Shown: piece after piece, positions 36,257-45,498 of the stretch
Position numbering within the stretch: position 1 is the first letter of the stretch
Layout of the letters: every line of letters starts with the position of its first letter
Origin: Rhabditophanes sp. KR3021
Taxonomy: Eukaryota; Nematoda; Chromadorea; Rhabditida; Alloionematidae
Direction: 5' to 3'
Length of the DNA: 64,000 nucleotides
Assembly: GCA_963281155.1 (NCBI GenBank)
Contig: CAUJLY010000004.1
Location: 620,001-684,000, forward strand
Translations under genes and position numbers: made by a program
Notes under the pieces: model-generated
What the model was told of the DNA's origin: nothing
Seen by the model: only the letters and a program-made list of their open reading frames with translations
The model's database searches: none

Positions 36257-37323
36257 ATGTTCCAAGGAAGGAGATTGTTTGCAAGTTCTGCCAAATGGAC
36301 TAACCGCGAGTTGATATATAAGGAGTATGGAGAACCTAAGAATGTAAGTAAAGAAATGACTCCCATTTCTTAATAAACATCTTTGTTTAGGCTTTGTCGT
36401 TGCTTCTCAAAGAAAGAGATGACCAAGCGAGAGAGAAGCAGGTCCTAGTAAAATGGATAGCCAGTCCAATCAATCCTGCCGACATCAACCAAATCCAAGG
36501 AGTGTATCCGGTTAAACCAAAATTACCGGCTGTTGGTGGAAATGAAGGTGTAGGGAGAGTTGTCTCCTCACTAAATCCAAATTTCCAAGAAGGCGATTTA
36601 GTCATACCGGCTCAATCTGGTTTGGGTGTATGGAGAGATTTTGGGATGCATGATGGAGGTGATATCTTCAAAATCGATCCACGATTCACGATGGAACAGG
36701 CGGCCTGTTTGCAAGTTAATCCATCGACGGCTTATAGAATGCTAAAAGACTTTGCTTCGTTGGGGAAAAATGACTTAATAGTACAAAATGGGGCTACATC
36801 TGCAGTTGGGCGATATGTAATTCAAATGTGCAAGGTTTGGGGCATTCAATCTGTAAATGTTGTGAGAAACCGCGACAACATCGATGATCTAAAGAAAGAA
36901 CTGAAGGATCTTGGAGCTACAGAAGTCTTCACGGAGGAAGAATTCGTTAAAGAAGGAAAAGGTTTCACAAATGCTAAACTCGGTTTAAATTGTGTGGGAG
37001 GTAAAAGCAGTCTGATGGTGTCACGTTCTTTAGGACGGGATGGGACAATGGTGACGTATGGAGGAATGTCCAAGCAACCAATTCAAGTCATGACCGGTCC
37101 TTTCATCTTCAAGAATATCAAGTTAGCTGGGTTTTGGATGTCTGATGCCTACAAACACAATACTTTCGATAGGAAGGAAATGTACGATGAGATTTTGGAG
37201 ATGTACTTGGCAAACAAGCTGGAAACTGTAAAGTTTAACAAGATAGATTTGGCTAATTATGAGGAGGCGTTTGAAGCGGCTTCAAATGGAGGGTCTAAGC
37301 AGATGTTTTTTAATGACAATTAG
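36257..37323 (+). CDS. MECR: Mitochondrial trans-2-enoyl-CoA/ACP reductase
   Basis: Final NADPH-dependent reduction in mitochondrial fatty-acid synthesis, which supplies lipoic acid precursors. Exons 36257-36343 and 36391-37323 (phase 0) give 339 residues. The N-terminus (MFQGRRLFASSAKWTNR) is basic and acid-free, as expected of a mitochondrial presequence. MDR-family landmarks follow: SPINPADINQIQGVYPVKP, GNEGVGRV, QVNPSTAYRML, NGATSAVGRYVIQMCK (cofactor-binding loop), LNCVGGKSS and GTMVTYGGMSKQPIQV. Each has a near-identical counterpart in human MECR (VNPCTAYRML, ALNCVGGKSS, GGTMVTYGGMAKQPV). No truncation. The 3' end converges on the NEKL-3-like gene. Confidence 0.95.
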
Positions 37324-37633
37324 GTGATCAAAAAACCACGGTGCCATTATTTGAGTACTAGCTATTTCTATTTAACTTGATAAAAGTCACCGACCAGGTA
37401 GAATTGTCCCATTTTGTTCATTCTTTGAGCTGTAAAAGTAACAATAATATAATTTGTGTAATAATAAATAGTGTACAAACAACACCGTGTATTTATTCAA
37501 ACATTTTATTCAAATAACTTAGAATGCAAAAGAAGCACATTCTTTCTTTAAATAATCAAAGACAAATCTATGAATTAATTCTTCAAATATTATCATATAC
37601 ATAAAAATTTCACCACACCATCCCAATTCATGA

Positions 37634-38765
37634 TTAGGGTTTAGTAGAAGTCCCACGGTGCACATTGTAATGTGTATTCATGTGTTCAGCGACTTTTCTC
37701 ACCTCTGATGCATCAGGTCTCTTTTCGGGGTCGAAACAGATGCAAGCTGTAATGAGGAGACGAAGTTGAGAGGAGTAGATGTCTGGAAGTAAAACAAATT
37801 AAAAATTAGCTGCTTTTTATATTTAATGGGTTCTTTTTAAAAAAGTCAACGAATCATAATTAGACCTATCATTTTAAGTCTTTTAACGATTTTTCTAATT
37901 TTAAGTCTTTTAGCAATTTTCCTAATTTTAAGTGCCTTCTGAATAATAGCCTTGGTATAACTTTTTGTGTATGTTTGTTAATTTGTAATGGTCTTAGATA
38001 ATTACGGACCTGATGGTAGTGGTGGATATTCACAATTTTCAATTTTCTTGCAAAGACTGTATAGATTCATCTTGTCACCATAAAAAGGCGATTGCAAGGC
38101 AGCCATCTCATACAAAAGGCAACCGATACTCCAAATATCGGATCTGAAGTTGTATCCGTTTTCTTGAATTCTTTCTGGTGACATGTAATAGGGAGTTCCA
38201 ACTAGACTGTGGGCAAAGTTTGTTTTAGCCGAGAAGAATCGACCTAGGCCTAAGTCACCTAGTTTGACGGTTTGTTGTGCTGTGATGAAGACGTTTGCTG
38301 GCTTGATGTCGCGATGCATTATTCTTTTGGAATGCATGTAGTCTAAGGCTCGAGCTAGTTGGACGAAATACTTCCAAATGGTTCTTTCAGGGACGAGGGA
38401 AGATCTTTTCCGGAAATGACGAATCATCCGACGCAAGTCTCCTGCATCGGCTAGTTCGAGGACAATAATCAGTTGGTCACCTTCGATAAATGATGAGTAG
38501 TATTTTATGATGTTTGGATGATCAAGTCCTTGAAGTAACTCAATTTCTCGTAAACAATCGGCTCTTGTCTTAGCGTCTTTCATGTCTTGGATCTAAAGAA
38601 TGGAATGAGCATAGTTAATGGTGACCTAATTACCTGAATCTTCTTAAGGGCAACTATTCTCTTTTCCTTCTTCTGAAAAGCCTTGAATACATCGCTAAAT
38701 TGTCCAGACCCAATCTTCTTATCCTCATCGAAACAATCTAGGGTGTATGTTTTGGTAGCAGCCAT
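37634..38765 (-). CDS. NIMA-related kinase, NEK6/NEK7 (NEKL-3) type
   Basis: Serine/threonine kinase; in worms NEKL-3 acts in epidermal endocytosis and molting. Exons 38765-38634, 38592-38010 and 37782-37634 give 287 residues, almost only a kinase domain as in NEK6/7. Visible are the Gly loop ([11 protein letters not shown]), VALKKIQ with the ATP-binding Lys, [10 protein letters not shown], a DLG in place of DFG ([10 protein letters not shown], the NEK6/7 form), [12 protein letters not shown] and [20 protein letters not shown]. The last exon supplies [13 protein letters not shown] and ends [13 protein letters not shown]. The second intron uses a G|GTCCGT donor, unusual but in phase, and contains a small tandem repeat. 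Third gene of a closely spaced minus-strand series with MED22 and the HAP40-like gene. Confidence 0.93.
37860..37932. repeat. Short tandem repeat in the last intron of the NEK kinase
   Basis: Two-plus copies of a unit of about 32 bases built on ATTTTAAGTCTTTTARC followed by a T-rich segment. The third copy diverges after ATTTTAAGT. Within the intron, so no effect on the protein is expected. Confidence 0.6.
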
Positions 38766-38984
38766 CCTCGTAAAATTAATTTGATTTTTTGAGTGAGTTG
38801 CTCAAAAACAAGCGATGTATACTAAAGATAATAAAAAGGCAATGAATGACAAGTCTATAAATGAAAGGCAACAAATAAGATGACGGGAAGTAACGATCGT
38901 TTATATCATCACATTAAGACAAGTTAGATGTTGGTACGCAGTTTATTTATTAATCATGAAGTTAGGAGAAGAATCAAGTTTAAT

Positions 38985-40088
38985 TTATAGACTTTGGCGT
39001 ACAAAGGTATTGCGCAAGTCCATGACTACATCGTATTGACTAAAGGTATCCAAGACAACGAGTGCATTATTGTGTATTGAGATGCCATCTTCTCTAAAAC
39101 CAATTTCTAAAAGGTCTTTGGCATGTTTTAGGTCTTCTAGTGCTCTAGATATTTGTATATATTCTCCTGCTGGAAGCAATTTATGAAGGGATAAGAGCCG
39201 GAAGTCCGTTTCAGGTTCAATTTGAAGAATAAAGGATTCTATGAACCTGTAACAAAATAAAAGTACAACTTTCGAATGCATATACTCTTCTTTGACATGC
39301 TCTTCAAAATAATTTCGAGTATCTGAGTCATTTTTGCTAATTTTCTCTAGAAGTACATCTATTTCCTTTGACTTTACACCTGGATAATTATCCACTTTGT
39401 CAACACCAACTGATATTTTCCTTTTAAGAAACTTCTGAATGGCAATGCAATCTCTAATAATCCGTCTTAATACAAAATCATTATCCAGGTTTTTCTTTGC
39501 TTTTTCGGCGACCAATTTCATCTTACAAATATAATCCCAAACAGCAACATAATGCCGATCATAAAAGTGACATTCAATGATTTTCCAAATAACTCTAAAC
39601 CACATGATTGGAATGCCACTTAGTTTCTCCTCAACTTTAATCAACCAATGTTTTCCGGTGTCAAGATGTCCAATTTGAATTAATTGAAATCCAAATTGCA
39701 TAGCATACAAATATGACTTGTAATTCAAGTGATACTGTTTGAATCGCTTAATAACACAAACCTTTGCGTGGTACCAGTTCAGAAAGTGAGGCGAAAATAC
39801 TTTATGACCCATTTCATTAAAAGTTAGCAATGATCGCCAATAACAATCTTCGACTTTTAAAAGATAAATTCTTTCATTTGCTCCTTTAGATAATAATTTG
39901 TAAAGCGCAGCTATTTCGATATGGCACATTGCTGAAAATTCTGGTTGTAATGAATCTTCCCATTTTTGGGCAATTACTTTGTATTCGTGAATAGCACTGT
40001 TATAATTTACTTTCCTAAATAACTTTTTCTTTGTAGCTTTTTGGAGCTGAGTGAACTTTTTAAATGGATCTTCGTATTTGGTAGTCAT
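38985..40088 (-). CDS. HAP40-like protein (F8A, huntingtin partner family)
   Basis: Single exon, 367 residues from the ATG at 40088 (an in-frame ATG at 40103 is also possible). The N-terminus KKLFRKVNYNSAIHEYKVIA followed by SAMCHIEIAALYKLLSKGAN aligns with human HAP40 [20 protein letters not shown] and [20 protein letters not shown], including spacing. The remainder is all-helical and TPR-like, as in HAP40, which wraps the huntingtin bridge and stabilises it. The C-terminal region (LLSLHKLLPAGEYIQISRAL) has the counterpart WPLLTAEQNHLLHLVL in a similar place. Divergent overall, so the assignment is by N-terminal similarity, fold and length. The start lies 115 bases after the MED22 stop and the 3' end 219 bases before the NEKL-3-like start, an operon-like spacing. 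Confidence 0.65.
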   Translation of the reverse strand: MTTKYEDPFKKFTQLQKATKKKLFRKVNYNSAIHEYKVIAQKWEDSLQPEFSAMCHIEIAALYKLLSKGANERIYLLKVEDCYWRSLLTFNEMGHKVFSPHFLNWYHAKVCVIKRFKQYHLNYKSYLYAMQFGFQLIQIGHLDTGKHWLIKVEEKLSGIPIMWFRVIWKIIECHFYDRHYVAVWDYICKMKLVAEKAKKNLDNDFVLRRIIRDCIAIQKFLKRKISVGVDKVDNYPGVKSKEIDVLLEKISKNDSDTRNYFEEHVKEEYMHSKVVLLFCYRFIESFILQIEPETDFRLLSLHKLLPAGEYIQISRALEDLKHAKDLLEIGFREDGISIHNNALVVLDTFSQYDVVMDLRNTFVRQSL

Positions 40089-40203
40089 TAAAACTAAATA
40101 CATCAATTAAATAAATAAAAGTAATAAAATATGAGAAGTAGCAAAACTTTGGAATGGCAAAAACAATTTAGAATCGAGTTTATTCTTAAAAAGATGAAAT
40201 AAA

Positions 40204-40726
40204 TTAATAAAGTAAATTGAAATTTTGAGATATTTCTTCGTCAATGTCGTCAATCATTCCGTTTATAGCACTAACATTGTTGTCATAATTGACTAGAACC
40301 CCATCTGTTTCCGTCTTGCATCTCTGTTCGGCTTCTTTAACAGTTTGGGTGAGAAAACTGAAGTCTCTTAGAACTAAAAATTCTTTGATATCTTGTGTTA
40401 GTCGAAGAAGCTCATCGGCGGATTTAAGAATCAATGCCGCCCTGGTTGCGGCTTCATTACGTGTTGTGTAGTATTCGGCAAATTTATTTGTGTTATTCGC
40501 CACTGATTCCTCTGGTCCACTTGTCTAAAAAATTATTATTTATAACAAAGATCTATCTCAAACTAACCTTGGCGCAATTCAAGATCTGAGCAACATTATC
40601 GTTGATTGATTTGATATTATCCTTCAATCTTCCTTTATAATCCTGAATTGTCATAGCCTTATTGGCATGAGATTTGTTTGTTGTTTTGGCAGTAGCATTC
40701 GGCTTAGTAGCAGAGGAATGTTGCAT
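40204..40726 (-). CDS. MED22: Mediator complex subunit MED22 (Surf5)
   Basis: Head-module subunit of Mediator. Exons 40726-40568 and 40524-40204 (phase 0) give 159 residues. YKGRLKDNIKSINDNVAQIL matches human MED22 YNKRLKDDIKSIMDNFTEII almost residue for residue. Next come YYTTRNEAATRAALILKSAD (human YEMHVRAANIVRAGES), ELLRLTQDIKEFLVLRDFSF (human SLMKLVSDLKQFLILNDFPS) and EAEQRCKTETDGV. A Thr/Asn/Lys-rich N-terminal extension of about 25 residues is extra. The ATG at 40726 is the first in frame. It is probably the promoter-proximal gene of the MED22, HAP40-like, NEKL-3-like series. Confidence 0.95.
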
Positions 40727-41163
40727 AATTATAAAGTAAGTCAAGGAACCAATGCAAATTGAGATTAATTATTGTATATTATTTGCTTGATGCATAACTT
40801 GTTGGTATAGGTTCTTCCAATTATCGGCATGGGAGTTTATAGTTTATTAATAATTGTGGCTTGTCAGTAGACTTTAGGCCACAAAACGTAAAAAGCATTA
40901 AACTTCCCTTAGAGTTATTTGAGGTAAGATGGATTTGAATCAACTTTCATCAAACCAGTCCTTGCCTTCCAACTAAACAAAATTTTAAAATCTCTGACCA
41001 TCAAGAAAGATGCCTGACGCTCTCCAAACATATAATAATACTTTCAACTTGTGACAAACCAAATCATAAAAGTGATCAACTCTTATCTTGAACACGTGAC
41101 CAATTAATTACGATTAATGCTATATAAAGACATTTACCAAGAATAATTTCCCATTCTTAAGAG
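40727..41163. promoter_or_regulatory. Divergent promoter region of MED22 and kynurenine formamidase
   Basis: Holds the upstream regions of two divergent genes. A TATA box (TATATAAAG at 41121-41129) lies 35-43 bases before the formamidase ATG on the + strand. No comparable element is seen for MED22. Confidence 0.5.
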
Positions 41164-42136
41164 ATGTCTGACTGGCTTCCAGGAACACTTGATTATGATT
41201 ATTCATGCAGTTATTTTTGCCCTGGCCTAACTCGAGACGAGGTAAGAAAAAATTATTTAAAATAAGTTAAAAAATTAAGGTGATCAACAATTGCATTCAA
41301 ATTCTTGGCGAATGTGCAGATCAGAATCTAGCCAAAATCAGCCAAAAGCAATTGGATGTCGAATATTTCGAAGGAAATAAAATAGATATTTGGGGCGAAG
41401 AATCAAAGAATATTTTTGCTTTCATCCATGGAGGATATTTCTATGAAGGAAATAAAGAGTATGCTTCAACTCATGTGCAAACTTTAGTTGATTTGGGGAT
41501 TCAGGTTGTTAATATTGGATATACCTTGGCTCCCGCTGTAACGATTACTGAGCAAATTCGTTTAGTTAGAAAGGCCGTTGAATTTATTAGAAAAAGGAAC
41601 CCTGATGCTAATATTGTTCTGTCTGGACATTCTGCAGGGGCTTTGTTAGCTGAAAAAGCTGTCGAAGATACTGGTATTGCTTCAATGGTCAACAAATTGA
41701 TTTTAATTTCGGGCATTTACCAGCTTCAAGAATTGATTTCTACTTACATCGGCAAGGAAATTCACCTGACTTTAGAAGAAGCTAAGAAAGCATCCACTGA
41801 TTACGATTTATTAAAAGCTTCCTTTAAAGGGCCAATACATGTCTTAGTTGGAAAAGATGAATCACCAAAGTTCCTTGAAAACTCTTCCAACCTAGCCATG
41901 GTCGTTCCAAATGCTAAAGAGGTAATGCTTCCAAACATAGATATACCCTAGTGCTCCAAATATTAAACGAAGCAATTTAAATATATTTTATTAAAACTAA
42001 ACGGGGCAATCAAAAACTATTCAAATTATTCAAGCATTATCTTGAGTTTGAACATCTTTCTGGTCATGAGATCAGCGACAGCGCGTGCATTAACACTATT
42101 AAGCAAATAACATTAGACATAGAGCATTTGCCGTGA
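41164..42136 (+). CDS. Kynurenine formamidase (arylformamidase), alpha/beta hydrolase
   Basis: Hydrolyses N-formylkynurenine in tryptophan breakdown. Exons 41164-41241, 41280-41921 and 42035-42136 (all phase 0) give 273 residues. FIHGGYFYEGNKE is the oxyanion-hole HGG[YW] motif of the family; LSGHSAGALLAEKA carries the nucleophile Ser, and VGKDESPKF supplies the acidic residue. The final exon (HYLEFEHLSGHEISDS...LDIEHLP) carries the C-terminal His region. Reading straight through the GTAATG donor at 41922 gives a premature stop at 41951, so the last exon is easy to lose. A TATA box precedes the start. A catalytically similar esterase cannot be fully excluded. Confidence 0.85.
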
Positions 42137-42149
42137 TCGCTGTTGCTGA

Positions 42150-42610
42150 TCTAGTACTTGAATCTTCCCACAAGGATAAACTCCAAGTTTTCAGCAAGTC
42201 CATTGACAAAATGTGGTGTCAGGGTAAATCCTTCCTCAATTTCATCCATGTAGCTTGAACCCTTGACGACTTCTTCTAAGCAACTTCTCTTGTCCAGTCA
42301 AACCAGTCTCATCTGCTTTTTGAAACAAACTGAAGAAACGACTTGGTTGTTGTGGCTGTTCTGGAATTAAAGCAATTATTCATTACTTAAGATGATTATC
42401 TTGCCTTTAGCTGGCGCATCTTTTTTTCCTGCAGATAGCGATTCTTCATCAACAATCGGTGGCTTTTTTTAGTTGCTTCATAAGACAACTGTCTCATTCC
42501 AAGTGGCAAAGCCATCTTCTCTTTGTTTCTTTTGAGACAGTCTTGAGATCATTCTTGACACCGCCTTTCTCCAAGTTAATTCCGTTTGAGTGAGTGGCAA
42601 CTAAAATAAA
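42150..42610 (-). pseudogene. Remnant of a spliced protein-coding gene, several frameshifts
   Basis: Read on the minus strand from a TTTTAG acceptor near 42602, fragments of protein sequence appear in changing frames. They are ATHSNGINLEKGGVKNDLKT, then DGFATWNETVVL, then KKPPIVDEESLSAGKKDAPA, then (after an intron-like gap at about 42365-42405) PQQPSRFFSLFQKADETGL, then EEVVKGSSYMDEIEEGFTLT and HFVNGLAENLEFILVGRFKY. At least four frame changes or stops separate them. SRFFSLFQKADETG recalls the segment before the first membrane helix of P-glycoprotein-type ABC transporters, but that is only a guess. The coding-like composition in shifted frames is typical of a decaying gene. Confidence 0.55.
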
Positions 42611-43446
42611 TGACAACAATTAGTAAACGTGATAAGTTAATAACAATATAAGTACATTACTAACGACAACAAATTTGAAAGTAACTAATTTTTAAATTTC
42701 AAAAATGTACTTCTAAAAAGATACCTTTTGATATATGGTTTACTTTAAATTTAAATAAACAACAAAAATATTTTCAACATGAAGTTGACTGACTTGCAAA
42801 AATATACTTGCATGAAGTTGACAGGCTTGATAAGAATATTTTTAACGTAATGTTACATAAGTACTTTACATTCCTAATTGTTAATTTATTATCTTACCAT
42901 TTAGATCATACTCGACAACTACCAACATTTTTCAATAATAGAAGATCTTCGCTCCCCATCTTCTACCATTTCCCTTCAAATAAGAAAGCTGATTTTCGAA
43001 TAAATTAATATAAATATAACTGTACCTTAATTAATTTGTTCTTTTCTTTGATAGTATGATGCACAATAAAATATACACACCAACCAACTTAACCAAACTA
43101 TACAAGAATTCCTTTGGCAAGTGTCAAGGCCAAAAGACTTCCTAGAATTTGTCTTACCAATCAAATGTATAATATTTAGATCGTCGCCCTATCACGGGTA
43201 ACTTCTTTTCCAATTTTTAATGGGTGGATGGTTATGCACTGTGTGGCATGGCAATAATTGATGTAAATTAATATACACTGTTAGGTATACCTTTCTTGGG
43301 ATAGTATTAATTACATTGTCATTTCTGATTTAATTCAATTATCACCCTCTTAATTTGACCTTATATCATGTTCATTTTATTACCAAATAAAAATACTTTT
43401 TTCTCATCCATATTTACCTTATTTTTTATTTTATTCAGCTTAACAG
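42611..43446. other. Intergenic, no gene seen
   Basis: AT-rich sequence with no supported coding or RNA feature. The last bases (TTATTCAGCTTAACAG, ending just before the ATG at 43447) look like a spliced-leader acceptor for the next gene. Confidence 0.4.
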
Positions 43447-44852
43447 ATGGAACCCAAGGCCGAAGACATTAAAAAGAGCGTCACCATCGCTAAGGAAGAA
43501 GCTTCCCTGGCACCCGACAATGAGTGGACTTCCGTAGCTGCTACTCTTAAGAAAACTGAAAAACCGACACTCCAACAAAATGTAAGTAAAGCTTTTCTAC
43601 CTAAGAGAAGCCAAACTTTTACTGATACTTGGAAAAGAAAGGGAATGGAGGTAGTATATTAGCACATAACACATTCTTTCGTTTTTACACTTTTTTAAAA
43701 TAAATAAATTGAATTGATTATTTTTAGAAAGAACTTAATAAACCACCCCAAACCGGCCCCTACTCCTTTACACCTTTTTCGAAGAATGTATCCTCAAACT
43801 CCACATTCAACCCCCACACACTCCCCGACACCATTTATGGCGTCAGAGCAGCCTCTGCCATTCCCCGAGCCCAAATGAACAGAGGTCCCTCGAATGCAAT
43901 AGGTTCTAGGCCAGGTTCCGCTCTCGACAACCCTTACGGCGCCATCAATCGTCCAGACTCTAGAACCGGCAGTGAGTACGGCATCCCAAAAGTAGCTTCT
44001 CGCTACCAATCATACACCACTCTCCCTAGGCCTGAACAAATCGAAGCAGACAACTTGAATATTTATGCTACTACTGGGAGGTACGGCTTGTATGGAGGCA
44101 CGGGAATGTACGGCAGACAACCACAGCAAGAATCATTGTATGGCTTGACTGCTGCAAATATGATGAAGACCATGTCTCGTCCCCATTCGGCCATGTCATC
44201 CCATGCAATGCCCTCGATTCCAATCAGCTACGGCACTTATATGAATCCTGCCTTCTCAATGAACAATATTCATTTAGGCCAACCCGCATCAACCACTATT
44301 CAATCCAAATTAGGACCTGCCAGGGTCTCCAATGACTCTATCAACTATAACATGAAGGAAGATCTGATTAATGCAGGAGCTTTGTCCATATGCGCGTCAA
44401 TGCAAGTTGTGACAGGCATTTGTTTCGTAGTGATCGGGATTGTTAGATTCCTAATGAGTGCAAAATGGGCTTTTGGAATGGAAGTTTTGTTTGGATTCTT
44501 GGTCATCTTGTCAGCTGGCTTAGGTTTAATTGGCTTGAGGAACAAAAGATATGCCTGTACGACGGCAAATTTCATACTTTCGATCATCATCAGTTTGGTG
44601 GTATTTGTACCCTTAGCCATCGGTTTACTGCCTATTTTGCCATTCCAAGTCAGAACAGAGACTTTTGTCTTCTTGGTTGGGAATGATGAACCTTACCAAT
44701 TAGATCTAGGCTTGACAGTAATTGCTCTTTTGCAATTTGTCTTATCACTCCTAACCTCAATTCTTGGATGCAAAGCATGGGGTGGTGCCATTCATCATGT
44801 GGAGCAATTGCGTTTAAGAGATGTCATTAGAGAAGTATATCCAAAAGCATAA
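43447..44852 (+). CDS. Four-pass membrane protein with long Tyr/Pro/Gly-rich N-terminus
   Basis: Exons 43447-43581 and 43728-44852 (phase 0) give 419 residues. The N-terminal about 210 residues are hydrophilic and low-complexity, rich in Tyr, Gly, Pro and Arg (RYGLYGGTGMYGRQPQQ). Four membrane helices follow: SICASMQVVTGICFVVIGIV, MEVLFGFLVILSAGLGLIGL, TANFILSIIISLVVFVPLAI and LTVIALLQFVLSLLTSILGC. The short inter-helix loops resemble MS4A/claudin-like tetraspan folds, but no W-GLW-C-C claudin motif is present and the family is not recognised. An alternative donor at 43651 would keep the frame and add 23 residues (VSKAFLPKRSQ...WKRKGME). A good acceptor immediately precedes the ATG, consistent with trans-splicing. 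AATAAA is present about 15 bases after the stop. Confidence 0.8.
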
Positions 44853-45126
44853 AACCATTTTCTTATTAATAAATTCATTTCTTTGAATGTTGTGTGTATG
44901 TATGTAATATACTATGTTGATTTCAATTTAAATATACTTTACCATCGAGACATTTCATTTGATAATATTGATCTACAAGACACGTACTTCCAATTTCTGG
45001 GTAAGAGCAACTTGTGAAGTGAATATTACAATAAATTAGGAGCCGTTTTTGTTCGTTTGTAGCCTTGTTATGTTGTTATTTGTTGCCTTTTTGGATAGTA
45101 TTAATTAATAAAAATTAGTTTAGATA

Positions 45127-45498
45127 ATGACACCACCATTCCCACGCCACCCAAACACCGTCGTCTTGGCTGAACCATTGGCCGTTTCTCCATTGATCCG
45201 TGCTTCACGCTGGGGAGCTCTTGGACTCGGAATCTTATGGGGAGCCTATAGACTTAGATCAATCAGAGAATACCATGCTGATATCAGAGAGTGGGAGCAT
45301 GAGAAGGCCGTTGTCAAGGCTGAGGAAGCTACCAAACAAAAGAAATGGGCTGCTAAGGACGAGATGAGATATTTGATGAAGGTAATTTTTGGTTCTTAAT
45401 AATTTAACACTAATATCAATCTGTCCCAGGTCGTCAACATTCCATTCGAAGAAGGAGTATCTCAATTCGGAGTAGCTGATCTTTACCGTGAAGATTAA
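45127..45498 (+). CDS. Mitochondrial ATP synthase subunit e
   Basis: Small membrane subunit of F1Fo ATP synthase that aids dimer formation at cristae edges. Exons 45127-45381 and 45430-45498 (phase 0) give 107 residues. VSPLIRASRWGALGLGILWGAYR is the conserved N-terminal helix with its Gly-rich GxxxG-type face (human VSPLIKLGRYSALFLGVAYG). A charged coiled-coil (EWEHEKAVVKAEEATKQKKW) follows. The extended C-terminal tail DEMRYLMKVVNIPFEEGVSQ-x-G is absent from vertebrate proteins but known from nematode homologues. TTTAG stands 4 bases before the ATG. AATAAA occurs at about 45592. Confidence 0.9.
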
